Part shown: positions 26,190 to 34,909 of the stretch, piece by piece | Numbering within the stretch: the stretch's first letter is position 1 | Layout: each line of letters opens with the position of its first letter | Assembly: GCA_020073265.1 (NCBI GenBank) | Contig: JAIQFN010000042.1 | Span: 1 to 50,694 of the forward strand | Direction of reading: 5' to 3' | Origin: Terriglobia bacterium | GTDB taxonomy: Bacteria; Acidobacteriota; Terriglobia; Bryobacterales; Bryobacteraceae | DNA length: 50,694 nucleotides | Program-made: the position numbers and the translations under genes | Notes under the pieces: generated by a model | The model's input: only the letters and a program-made list of their open reading frames with translations | Databases searched by the model: none | Told to the model about the DNA's origin: nothing

Positions 26190-28022
26190 CTACTCGACTC
26201 CGAACGCGAGCAGCACGTTGCCCGGCCGGCCGCCGTGGTCGCCGTAGCCGGAATTGACGTACAGCATGCCGCCGGCGATGGTGGCGCCCGCGCTGTGCAT
26301 GGAGGCGCCTTTGGCCGGGACGCCGTTCAGGGTTTTGAACTCGCGGTTGGTATCGTACTCCCAGATGATGGAGCCGTCCTTGGTGGAATAGGCGCGCAGC
26401 GCGCCGTCGTTGGATCCGGAAAACACCACGCCCTGGATCACGGTGACCGCGGCGGTCTGCGCGGCGTTGCAACCGCGTCCGCTTCCGCAAATCGGCGGCG
26501 GCGGAGGCGCATACCAGACGCGTTCACCGGTGGTGAGCTGCACGGCATGCAGACCGCCGGGCTTGGGAAGCGAAATGTCGGAGACCGGAAAATACGCGTT
26601 CTGATCGTCCACCGCCGAACCCCATTCCATCCCGCCCAGAGCGCTTCCCTGCCCCGCGCGATACTGCCAGATCACCGCGCCTTCTTTGTCGGGATCGAGC
26701 GCCCAGCCGACGCCCGACTTCTGTCCGATGACGATGGCGTCTTTGCCGTTCGGAAGCTTGGCGAGAATCGGCGCGTTGCCAAAGTCGAAGTCGGGCCCGT
26801 TCTCCTCGGGGCAAATCGGATTTTTCAACGACGGCCGGCACCAGCCTCCGAACACGTCTTTGGGTGTGACCTGCCTCGTCCACTTGATTTTGCCGGTCTT
26901 CAGGTCGAAGGCGATCACCGCGTCGCTGGTGTCGAGTTGCGGCGGAGTATAAGTGTTGCCGGTAGCCGCGTACACCACGCCGCGCTTCACATCGATGGCC
27001 GGCGCGGACCAGATGCCCGCTCCTGAAGGTCCCCACAGCGTCGTGCCCACGGAGTTCTTGCTGAGCGGCTTGGGCTCGGGCACCAGGTAGGTCTTCCAAA
27101 CCACCGCGCCGGTTTTCGCATCCAGCGCGCTCAGACTACCCCGGAAAGTGCAGCATTCGTATCGCGGATTGCTGCCTTGCGTTTCCTCAAATGACGAGAC
27201 CCCTACATATAATAGTTTGCCGTAAAGAGTCGGCGATCCGGTGGCGCGCGCCAAGGGGTGTTCTTCAACTTTGCGGGACCAGATCTCCTTACCGGTGGCA
27301 GCGTCCACCGCGTAGGCGTTGGCGGCGGTGTCGCCGAAGTAAGCGGCATAGCCACCACCGCCGTTCAACGGTGCGATGGAAACCGCGCTGCGCACGCTGC
27401 TTTTTGCGCTATAGGTCCAATAGATGCATCCAGTCTTCGCGTCCAGCGAGTAGACCGTGCCGTTGTGGCTTCCTACGAACAAGCGGCCGCCAAACACAGT
27501 GGGTTGCGACCAGGCCGAGGTCGCATCCGGAAACCCGAAGGCCCACTTGAGCGTCAGGTGCGGCACCTGCTCGGCGGTGAGCCCCGCTTGTTCGGGTGGT
27601 TGAAATCGAGTGTTGGTGACTGAGCCGCCCCAACTGGTCCAGGCCGGGAGCGACTTCGCGCCGGGAAACGGAGGCTGCGCCGTACAACGTCCGACGGTTG
27701 CGCCGGTGACGTCGCCGCCCAGCGTTTTTCCACTCACAAATTCGGCGACGGCACGCCGCTCCAGGCCGTCCAAGCGAGCGCCTTGAGGCCGCATCAGGCC
27801 GGCCGTCAACGAGGACAGAATCGCTTCGGGCGAACGTTGCGCCAGCACTTCGCGGGCGGGCGCGCGCGAGTCCCCGCCATCGTGGCAGGCCGCGCACGCG
27901 CGCGCGAATACCGCGGAACCGTCGGGAGTCTCCGCGCGGACCGGGATGCCGGAAGCGACCAGCGCCCCCAGTCCCATGACAAAAGCGCTGGTTCGAAACG
28001 ATCGTGCGATGCGGCTAGCCAT
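26190..28022 (-). CDS. Cytochrome-c/PQQ-type beta-propeller dehydrogenase, copy 2
   Basis: A 610-residue periplasmic protein built like copy 1 at 20054-21874. It has a signal peptide (MASRIARSFRTSAFVMGLGA), a heme motif CAACH (residues 43-47), then a propeller with repeats such as VYSLDAKTGCIYW, AYAVDAATGKEIW and VIAFDLKTGKIKW. The adjacent-cysteine motif RYECC and the block LWGPSGAGIWSAP match copy 1 closely. I take the ATG at 28020-28022; the reading frame extends 12 codons further but that part does not look like a signal peptide. It is co-transcribed with the MFS gene from the promoter at 28086-28114. Confidence 0.85.
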   Translation of the reverse strand: MASRIARSFRTSAFVMGLGALVASGIPVRAETPDGSAVFARACAACHDGGDSRAPAREVLAQRSPEAILSSLTAGLMRPQGARLDGLERRAVAEFVSGKTLGGDVTGATVGRCTAQPPFPGAKSLPAWTSWGGSVTNTRFQPPEQAGLTAEQVPHLTLKWAFGFPDATSAWSQPTVFGGRLFVGSHNGTVYSLDAKTGCIYWTYSAKSSVRSAVSIAPLNGGGGYAAYFGDTAANAYAVDAATGKEIWSRKVEEHPLARATGSPTLYGKLLYVGVSSFEETQGSNPRYECCTFRGSLSALDAKTGAVVWKTYLVPEPKPLSKNSVGTTLWGPSGAGIWSAPAIDVKRGVVYAATGNTYTPPQLDTSDAVIAFDLKTGKIKWTRQVTPKDVFGGWCRPSLKNPICPEENGPDFDFGNAPILAKLPNGKDAIVIGQKSGVGWALDPDKEGAVIWQYRAGQGSALGGMEWGSAVDDQNAYFPVSDISLPKPGGLHAVQLTTGERVWYAPPPPPICGSGRGCNAAQTAAVTVIQGVVFSGSNDGALRAYSTKDGSIIWEYDTNREFKTLNGVPAKGASMHSAGATIAGGMLYVNSGYGDHGGRPGNVLLAFGVE

Positions 28023-28085
28023 TAGAAATTGAATACCATGGCCGAGAGTTTGAGACACAATCCGTTTTTTGGAGAGAACGGCTGT

Positions 28086-28114
28086 ATGATATCAGCCCCT
28101 CCATACTCTGTCAA
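28086..28114 (-). promoter_or_regulatory. Strong promoter of the second dehydrogenase operon
   Basis: On the minus strand TTGACA (28114-28109), a 17-base spacer and TATCAT (28091-28086). Upstream lie CTATGCA (28120-28126) and CTATACA (28145-28151), two similar heptamers 25 bases apart that may be regulator sites. The intergenic region (28023-28311) also serves the divergent propeller gene. Confidence 0.6.
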
Positions 28115-28311
28115 CGGATCTATGCACAATACTACTTAGTGCTTCTATACATTTCCCTTGACTCTCTCGGATGCCCCACTTGGGCGCCTTCCGGCCTGAA
28201 TGCCAAACCGCGACACTGCATAGCTACAGGTGCGTCTCTATATAGTGTTTTGAATATCTCCCACTATTGCGATATCATCCTTCCGTAGATCGCAAAAACC
28301 GAGGAGGCCAC

Positions 28312-29382
28312 GTGAGACGTTCGTTTATTGCGCTGGCGCTGTTCGCGGCGCCCCTGTTCGCCCAGCCGGAAATTCCGTTCGATTCCGCGCCGGACTTTTT
28401 CAAGTACCCGCCCGAGATGAATCTTGGCGAGATGGGGTCGGTGGCGGTCAACTCCAAGGGGCATATTTTCATGGCGTCGCGCTCCAACGTCAGCGGGCCG
28501 CTGTACGGGGCGATCGCAACCCAGATTCTGGAGTTCGACCAGACCGGCAAGTACCTGCGCGAGATCGGCAAGGGCCTGTACGGATTTGGTTACTCGCACA
28601 GCGTTCGCTTCGACAAGTACGACAACATGTGGGTGGTCGACAAAGGCACCAACATGATCATCAAGTTCAACTCGGCGGGCCACGTAACCATGGTGCTGGG
28701 CCGCAAGGAAGAAGCGCCCGATCAGCACCGCTACCGGGAGCCCAGGGATCCGGCGCCGCGGCATGTCGACAACTATTTCAACCAGCCGACCGACGTCGCC
28801 TGGGACGCGCAGGACAACATCTACATCAGCGACGGCTACCAGAATTCGCGCGTCGCGAAGATTGACAAGAACGGCGACTGGGTCAAGTCCTGGGGCACGC
28901 GCGGCTCTGAGCCGGGCCAGTTCAATACCCCGCACAACATTGGAATCGACCGGCAGGGCAACGTGTACGTCGCCGATCGGGGCAACGCGCGCATTCAGGT
29001 GTTCGACACCGACGGCAATTTCCAGCGCATTATCAAGATCAACATTCCGCCGCCGCCGGGAGCCCGCGTGGTGCTGGGCGATACGCCGCCCACCCCCGCC
29101 ACCACGAACTTCATGGCGCCCGGTTCGCCGTGGACCATTTGCATCACGCAGGGTCCGACGCAGTACCTCTATACCAACGATGCGTTCCCGGGCCGGATCT
29201 ACAAGCTGACCCTGGACGGCAACGTGGTCGGAATGTTCGGAAAGGCCGGCCGGCAGTTGAAGCAGTTCAACTGGAATCACGGCCTGGCGTGCCCGGGGGA
29301 AAACGAACTATACGCGGCCGACCTCAACAACTGGCGCGTGCAGAAGTTGCTGCTTCATCCGGAAAAGGGCGGAACGAAGTAA
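28312..29382 (+). CDS. Exported NHL-repeat six-bladed beta-propeller protein
   Basis: A 356-residue secreted protein with signal peptide VRRSFIALALFAAPLFAQ. It contains NHL-type blades: GSVAVNSKGHIFMASR, DVAWDAQDNIYISDGYQNSR, NIGIDRQGNVYVADRGNAR, and a last, GLACPGENELYAADLNNWR. The repeated pattern of a hydrophobic strand, D-x-x-G/D-N-hydrophobic-Y and A/S-D marks the family. The GTG at 28312 is chosen because AGGAGG lies at 28302-28307; an earlier TTG adds nothing. Related proteins include peptidyl-glycine lyase-like and 6-bladed propellers of unknown function. Divergent from dehydrogenase copy 2. Confidence 0.8.
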   Translation: MRRSFIALALFAAPLFAQPEIPFDSAPDFFKYPPEMNLGEMGSVAVNSKGHIFMASRSNVSGPLYGAIATQILEFDQTGKYLREIGKGLYGFGYSHSVRFDKYDNMWVVDKGTNMIIKFNSAGHVTMVLGRKEEAPDQHRYREPRDPAPRHVDNYFNQPTDVAWDAQDNIYISDGYQNSRVAKIDKNGDWVKSWGTRGSEPGQFNTPHNIGIDRQGNVYVADRGNARIQVFDTDGNFQRIIKINIPPPPGARVVLGDTPPTPATTNFMAPGSPWTICITQGPTQYLYTNDAFPGRIYKLTLDGNVVGMFGKAGRQLKQFNWNHGLACPGENELYAADLNNWRVQKLLLHPEKGGTK

Positions 29383-29409
29383 CTCCCTGGGATCGGGCGT
29401 GGCCTGGAA

Positions 29410-30765
29410 TCAGACTCCCGCGACCTGCGGGAGCTGGCCGGTGCTGTCGCCGAGATGATCCATGTTGACGCCCAGCTTGTTGAGCAGCGTCAAATGCAGG
29501 TTGGCGAGCGCGGTGTCTTCCGGAACCCGGATGTGGCGGCCGCCCTTGAGTTGCCCGGCGCCACCGCCCACCACCAGAATCGGGAGATTGGTGTGCAGGT
29601 GATCGTTGCTGTCGCTGATGCCGCAGCCGTACACGATGGTGATGTGATCCAGCAGCGTGCCATCGCCGTCCGGCGTCGAGCGCAGTTTGTCCAGGAAATA
29701 GGCGAACTGCTGCATGTGATAGTGGTTGATCCGGGCGAGCTTGGCGATCGACTCCGGCCGGTGCTGGTGATGTGACAACCCGTGATGCGGATCGGGAATG
29801 CCGATCTCCGGATACGGGCGCGGGCTGACCTCGCGCGATAGCAGGAACGAGCAGACGCGCGTGATGTCGCACTGGTAGGCCAGCACCTGCAGATCGAACA
29901 TGATCCTGGCATGCTCGGCGAAGGTGCCGGGAATGCCTCCGCTGGGCCGGTCCATGGCCGGCAGCTCCTTGCTGTTCTGCTCTTCGGCTTTCTGGATGCG
30001 CCGCTCGATGTCGCGAATCGCGTCCAGGTACTGCGCCAGTTTGTTGCGGTCGCCGGGTCCCAGCTTCTTTTCGAAGTTGGACACTTCCTGGACCAGGGAG
30101 TCGAGGATGCTGCGGTCTTCCTGGATGCGGGCCATCCGCGCCGCCTGGGTGGTGTTGTCGGTGTCGCCGAACAGGCGCTCGAACACCGCGCGCGGCTGGT
30201 TCTCCATGGGAAGCGGCGTGGTTGGATTTCGCCACGACAGCGTGTTGGAATAGGCGCAGCTATAGCCGGCCTCGCAAGCACCGATCAATTCGTTCGGGTC
30301 CAGGCACAATTCCAAGGATGTGAGCTGAGTTTCCTTGCCGAGTTCCCTGGCCAGGATCTGGTCGACCGAAGTTCCTACCTGGATGTCGGGACCTTCGGTT
30401 TTCTTCGGATGAACGCCGGTCAAAAAAGTTGATGCCGCCCGCACGTGATCGCCGGTACCTTCGCCCGGGCCGGGAAAAGCAGGCTTGCTTCTGAGACCGC
30501 TTACCACGATGACTTTGTCGCGGAAGGGGGTCAGCGGCTCGAGCGTGGGAGTCAGTTCAAACCCCGCGCCTTCAGTGGCCGGCGTCCACTTCTCCATGAT
30601 GATCCCGTTGGGAACGTAGGCGACCGAGAAGCGCCGCACCGCCTTGACCGTCGAGTTCTTGGCGGCGAAAGCCGGAAACATTCCATCCAGCAGAGGCAGC
30701 GCTAACGTCGCACCAACGCCCCGCAAGAATGTACGGCGTGGAAGGTATTTCCTGGTAACGATCAT
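29410..30765 (-). CDS. Tat-exported DUF1552 protein
   Basis: A 451-residue protein with a twin-arginine signal at residues 10-16 (RRTFLRG) followed by GVGATLALPLLDGMFPA. The mature part shows DUF1552 features: RFSVAYVPNGIIMEKWTP, VIVVSGLRSKPAF, the helical SILDSLVQEVSNFEKKLG, and near the end LDHITIVYGCGISDSNDHLH with LPILVVGGGAG. DUF1552 genes in Planctomycetes and Acidobacteria nearly always lie beside a DUF1592 gene, as here (DUF1592 upstream). The biochemical role is unknown; export folded through Tat suggests a cofactor or metal. Convergent with the NHL gene. Confidence 0.9.
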   Translation of the reverse strand: MIVTRKYLPRRTFLRGVGATLALPLLDGMFPAFAAKNSTVKAVRRFSVAYVPNGIIMEKWTPATEGAGFELTPTLEPLTPFRDKVIVVSGLRSKPAFPGPGEGTGDHVRAASTFLTGVHPKKTEGPDIQVGTSVDQILARELGKETQLTSLELCLDPNELIGACEAGYSCAYSNTLSWRNPTTPLPMENQPRAVFERLFGDTDNTTQAARMARIQEDRSILDSLVQEVSNFEKKLGPGDRNKLAQYLDAIRDIERRIQKAEEQNSKELPAMDRPSGGIPGTFAEHARIMFDLQVLAYQCDITRVCSFLLSREVSPRPYPEIGIPDPHHGLSHHQHRPESIAKLARINHYHMQQFAYFLDKLRSTPDGDGTLLDHITIVYGCGISDSNDHLHTNLPILVVGGGAGQLKGGRHIRVPEDTALANLHLTLLNKLGVNMDHLGDSTGQLPQVAGV

Positions 30766-30830
30766 CGTTCCTTCAACCTCCTCATTCCGAAGCGGCCTTC
30801 ATCCGGTGATCGGAAGCACCGGCGCTAACC

Positions 30831-30866
30831 ATTATATTCGATCGAACTGAATACCAAACTGTATAG
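30831..30866 (-). promoter_or_regulatory. Promoter of the DUF1552 gene with upstream CTATACA
   Basis: On the minus strand CTATACA (30866-30860) stands 23 bases before a TATAAT box (30836-30831). A weak -35-like GTTTGG is adjacent to the heptamer. Between promoter and start codon the leader can form a CCGGTG/CACCGG hairpin (30803-30822). Confidence 0.5.
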
Positions 30867-30899
30867 CTCTAAGCCGTCTGTCCGACTGGCTTTCAAAAT

Positions 30900-33299
30900 C
30901 TACGGCGTCCGGGAGGCCGGCTGGGAAGCCTCCTGCGGCAACCTCATCTGGAACGGAGCGCCGCGGACGATACCCAGAATGATGGACGACCAGCGATAGT
31001 CGGTGCGGGCGGCGTCGCGCACGATCTGGCGCACCGCCGGCTCGTCGAAATACTCGACTCCCCGGCCCAAGGCGTACGTCAGAAGTTTGCTGGCCGCGGT
31101 GGCGGCGAATTCTTCGCGATGCTTGAGCAGCGCCTGGCGAAGCGTCACGGGGCCGTCTACTTTGGTGCCGTCCACAAGCTGGCCGGAGGCGTCAATCGGT
31201 ACGCCAGCCTCGCTGGTTCGCCAGCCCCCGACGGCATCGAAATTTTCCAGCGCGAAGCCCAGCGGGTCCATGATCTTGTGGCAGCTCGCGCACACCGGAT
31301 TGGCGCGATGCTGCTCCATGCGCTCGCGCATCGAGAGAGCCTTTTCGCCCGGAACATTTTCCTTGAGCGCGGGGACGTTCGGCGGCGGCGGTGGCGGTGG
31401 GGCGCCCAACAGGTTTTCCAAAAGCCATTTGCCGCGCTGCACCGGCGAAGTCCGGTTGGGGTACGCCGTCACCATGAGAATCCCACCCTTGCCCAGCAGC
31501 CCCCGGCGCGCGTCTTCGGTCAACGTTACTCGCCGGAAGTGCGTTCCATACACGTTGGGTATTCCGTAATGCCGCGCCAATCGCTCATTGACGTAGGTGT
31601 AGTCCGCCGTCAACAGATCCAGCACACTGTGATCCTCGCGCACCTGGCTATCGAGAAACAGCTCCAGTTCGCGGGCGAACGCCTGCCGCAGGTTGTCGTC
31701 GAAATCCGGAAACGCGTAGGGGTCGGGCGACTTCAGCGGAACATTGCGAACCCACAGCCACTGCCCGGTGAAATTGTCCACCATGGCCTGGGCGCGCGGG
31801 TCGGCCAGCATTCGATGCACCTGCTGCTCCAGGACGGCCGGCTGCCTGAGCTGGCCTCGCGCGGCGAGATCCAGCAGCTCATCGTCGGGAATGCTGCTCC
31901 ACAAAAAGAAGGACAAGCGCGACGCGAGTTCGAAGTCGCCGATGCGATAGGCGGTCCCCGGTTGAGCATTGGCCGGATCGCGCTCGGTGCGGAAAAGAAA
32001 ATCGGGGCTGACCAGAATCCTGCGCAGAGCGGTCTGGATGCCGGCGTCGAATCCACCTTGCGCCCTCGCCGTCTTATAGAAATTGAACAGCGGTTGCAGA
32101 TCTTCGTTGGCCGGCGGACGGCGATAGGCGCGTCGCGCGAGCGTGGTGAGAATCTGCCTGGCGCAGCGATCTTCGTCCTGAGGTCCGCTAGGATGGCAGA
32201 CGAAAATCCGCTGGCGGCTGGGCGAATCGCCCGGCCCCTTCACGTCGTAAGGGCCGCGAACCTCGATGCTCGCGATGCCGGCCGGAATGGTCGCGTCACC
32301 GGCGTATTCGTAACTCGTCACCGCGTATTTCGGGCGCAGCATGCCTTCTGGCTCAGAAGCTCGCTTGCGGAAGGTGACGGCAATCACGCCCGGTCCGGCT
32401 TTCGCGGGGAAACGCACTTCCATGCCATCCGCTTCTTCGGTTCTCCGCACTCTCGGCCGGGCAGCTCCGTCCCCAGTAGGCTCGGCATTCACCGTGGCCT
32501 GCTTGATCTTGGCGCCGTTCAGCCGGATCTCGAGGTCGGCGGGTTCGGCGCCGCGGATGCGTCCATCGTAAGTCCGCAACAGATAGACCTTCACGAAATA
32601 ATCGCCGTCCACGGGGAAGTAGTAAGGCGCCGCCAGGCCGCCGCGGGAGTCAAACGGGAGATCCTCGCTGAGGCGGTCGTCTTGCTTGAGGTACTTGTTG
32701 ACGGCGAAAGTCTCGGTGGTCGGGTGCAGGGTCGGATCTCCGACGGCGATGCGGCTGATCTTGCGCGCCGCCGAAAGGTAGCGCTCCGCCAGCATTGGCG
32801 ACACGGAGAGCACATCGGCGTTGTTGTCGAATCCGTAGCCCGAATCGTCGGGAGGCAGTAGCGACGCGCCGTCGATGTCGAGCGCCAGCAGATCGCGGAT
32901 GGCGTTGGTGTATTCAGCGCGGTTGAGGCGATGGACGGCGGTTCGGCCCGGGTTCGGATGCGCTGCGGCGGCGCGGTCGAGCGAGGTTTCCAGCCACGCG
33001 ACAAAGTTTTCACGAGCGGTCTGGTCGGGCCGCGGCAGCCCGGGCGGCGGCATGGCGTCGCCGCGCAATTTCCGGATTACTTTCTCCCATACCTCGGAGC
33101 CGGCGGGAACGTTCGAAAGATCAGCTTGGTCGAGCATCAACCCCGCGGTTTTCGCTCGTTCGTTGTGACAGGTGACGCAGTATTGATCCAGCAGCGCGCG
33201 ATATGGTTTCGCGGCCGCCGGAAGGGATGGCGTGGCGGCCCGAAGCGATAGCGTCAAGCTCAGCCCGGCCCAGCCCAACAGCTTGATCGACATGCTCAT
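30900..33299 (-). CDS. DUF1592-family protein with CxxCH motifs (DUF1587/1592/1588/1585 type)
   Basis: About 799 residues with a signal peptide. An N-terminal cytochrome-like region carries CVTCH (residues 41-45). It is followed by the DUF1587-type stretch HRLNRAEYTNAIRDLLALDI, a carbohydrate-binding-like beta region, and the DUF1592/1588 blocks (FELASRLSFFLWSSIPDDEL; YLNRTSPVQRGKW-like). A second CxxCH (CASCHKIMDPLGFALENFDA) and a DUF1585 end follow. The domain set is that of planctomycete-type cytochromes. I use the ATG at 33297-33299; a longer frame up to 33545 would run into the divergent ankyrin gene. Upstream of DUF1552 on the same strand with 134 bases between them. Confidence 0.9.
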   Translation of the reverse strand: MSMSIKLLGWAGLSLTLSLRAATPSLPAAAKPYRALLDQYCVTCHNERAKTAGLMLDQADLSNVPAGSEVWEKVIRKLRGDAMPPPGLPRPDQTARENFVAWLETSLDRAAAAHPNPGRTAVHRLNRAEYTNAIRDLLALDIDGASLLPPDDSGYGFDNNADVLSVSPMLAERYLSAARKISRIAVGDPTLHPTTETFAVNKYLKQDDRLSEDLPFDSRGGLAAPYYFPVDGDYFVKVYLLRTYDGRIRGAEPADLEIRLNGAKIKQATVNAEPTGDGAARPRVRRTEEADGMEVRFPAKAGPGVIAVTFRKRASEPEGMLRPKYAVTSYEYAGDATIPAGIASIEVRGPYDVKGPGDSPSRQRIFVCHPSGPQDEDRCARQILTTLARRAYRRPPANEDLQPLFNFYKTARAQGGFDAGIQTALRRILVSPDFLFRTERDPANAQPGTAYRIGDFELASRLSFFLWSSIPDDELLDLAARGQLRQPAVLEQQVHRMLADPRAQAMVDNFTGQWLWVRNVPLKSPDPYAFPDFDDNLRQAFARELELFLDSQVREDHSVLDLLTADYTYVNERLARHYGIPNVYGTHFRRVTLTEDARRGLLGKGGILMVTAYPNRTSPVQRGKWLLENLLGAPPPPPPPNVPALKENVPGEKALSMRERMEQHRANPVCASCHKIMDPLGFALENFDAVGGWRTSEAGVPIDASGQLVDGTKVDGPVTLRQALLKHREEFAATAASKLLTYALGRGVEYFDEPAVRQIVRDAARTDYRWSSIILGIVRGAPFQMRLPQEASQPASRTP

Positions 33300-33318
33300 C
33301 GTTTCCGGTTCAGCGACA

Positions 33319-33355
33319 ATTATAATATCAACCGGGCTGTACAAGTGCTGTATAG
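33319..33355 (-). promoter_or_regulatory. Promoter of the DUF1592 gene with upstream CTATACA
   Basis: On the minus strand CTATACA (33355-33349) stands 24 bases before TATAAT (33324-33319), nearly the same geometry as at the DUF1552 gene. The region also drives the divergent ankyrin gene, for which CATAAT (33363-33368) is a possible -10 box. Confidence 0.5.
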
Positions 33356-33397
33356 TGCGCTTCATAATACAATGAGAATTCCTCCAAGGAGGCGCGG

Positions 33398-34891
33398 ATG
33401 CGGATTCGTCTGAAACCTGGCGCGGCGCTCGGACTGCTGCTGGCGGCACTCGCCGCGGCCGCCGCCGTTGGCGATCAGCGACTGGTGGACGCTGCCAAGG
33501 CCCAGGACACCGCCGCCGTACGCGCACTATTGAAGCAGCGCGCAAACGTGAATGCGGCCCAGGGCGATGGCGCGACGGCCTTGCATTGGGCCGCCCACTG
33601 GGATGACCGGGCCACGGCCGAGCTTCTGATCCGCGCCGGTGCGAACGCGAACGCCGCCGATGACGAGGGTGTAACGCCGCTCTCTCTGGCTTGCCTGAAT
33701 GGGAGCGCGGCGATGGTGGAGCAGCTGCTGAAGGCCGGTGCGAACCCCAACCTGACGCAGTTGAATGGTGAGACGCCGCTCATGACAGCGGCGCATACCG
33801 GAAACCTCGACGTCCTGAAAATGCTGCTTGCGCATGGCGCCGACGTGAATGCCCGGGAAGCCTCGCGAGGTCAGACCGCTCTCATGCGCGCGGTGGCGGA
33901 GAATCATGCCGATGCCGTGCAATTGCTAGTCGCGAGCAAAGCGGACGCCCGCGCCCGCTCGAAGACCGGATTCACGCCCCTGCTGTTTGCCGCGCAGCAG
34001 GGCAATCTTCAGTCCGCTGAGATTCTGCTGAAGGCGGGAGCGGACGTCAACGAGACGGCGCCCGACGGCATCGGCGGCGATACCAACGCGCGTGCGCTCT
34101 TCAAACCGAACACCGAGGCCGGAGCGCTGCTGGTGGCGATCGACAGCGGGCACGCAGCCATGGCGAAGTTTCTGGTGGAGCACGGAGCGGAGGTCAACCA
34201 AAACGGCGCCGGGCGTACGCCTCTGCATTCGGCGGTGCAGCAAGCCATGCCCGAATTGGTGAAAGTACTGCTCGATCACAAGGCCCATCCGAATGTGAAG
34301 ACCACCCGGCCCATGCCGCTGCTGTCGCGTTACATCCAGGCGCAAACGGGAGTGGATGTGAACCCGGTCGGCGCGACGCCGTTTTGGCTGGCCGCGGACT
34401 TCGGCGACACTCGCAGCATGCGCGCGCTCATCGCCGGGGGCGCCGACCCGTCCATCCCCACCGCCGACCAGACCACGCCCCTGATGGCTGCCGCCGGAGT
34501 CGATTTCATCGAGGGTCAGGACAGGTACGGACGCCGCTGGTTTCAAGACACCACCATGCCTCTGCAGCTCGCCGCGCTCGAAGCGCTCAAGCTGTGTCTG
34601 GAGCTGGGCGGCGACCTCAACGCGGCCAACGCGAACGGGCTGACCGCGATGCATGGCGCGGCCTACATGGGAAGCAACCTGATCGCGCAGTTTCTCTTCG
34701 ACCACGGAGCCAAGCTGAACGCGCGCAACCGGCTCGGCCAGACGCCGTATTTCATCACGCAGGGCGTCTATCAGGCCGGATCGTTCATCATCCGCAAAGA
34801 GACCGGGGAGCTGCTTCGCAAGCTGGGCGCGGATACCAACATCAGCGCCGAGAAAGGGGCCGAGGTAAACGCGCGCCAGAGCGGCCGGTGA
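33398..34891 (+). CDS. Exported ankyrin-repeat protein
   Basis: A 497-residue protein with an N-terminal hydrophobic signal (LGLLLAALAAAAAVG) and about nine ankyrin repeats between residues 28 and 470. Clear units are DGATALHWAAHWDDRATAEL, EGVTPLSLACLNGSAAMVEQ, NGETPLMTAAHTGNLDVLKM and GRTPLHSAVQQAMPELVKVL. Repeats of this kind bind other proteins. The ATG has AAGGAGG at about 33387-33393 within a CCTCCAAGGAGG palindrome. Export suggests a periplasmic adaptor; ankyrin genes often accompany DUF1592/DUF1552 genes in Acidobacteria (recalled, not checked). Confidence 0.85.
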   Translation: MRIRLKPGAALGLLLAALAAAAAVGDQRLVDAAKAQDTAAVRALLKQRANVNAAQGDGATALHWAAHWDDRATAELLIRAGANANAADDEGVTPLSLACLNGSAAMVEQLLKAGANPNLTQLNGETPLMTAAHTGNLDVLKMLLAHGADVNAREASRGQTALMRAVAENHADAVQLLVASKADARARSKTGFTPLLFAAQQGNLQSAEILLKAGADVNETAPDGIGGDTNARALFKPNTEAGALLVAIDSGHAAMAKFLVEHGAEVNQNGAGRTPLHSAVQQAMPELVKVLLDHKAHPNVKTTRPMPLLSRYIQAQTGVDVNPVGATPFWLAADFGDTRSMRALIAGGADPSIPTADQTTPLMAAAGVDFIEGQDRYGRRWFQDTTMPLQLAALEALKLCLELGGDLNAANANGLTAMHGAAYMGSNLIAQFLFDHGAKLNARNRLGQTPYFITQGVYQAGSFIIRKETGELLRKLGADTNISAEKGAEVNARQSGR

Positions 34892-34909
34892 CGCCGCAGT
34901 GCGTCAACA

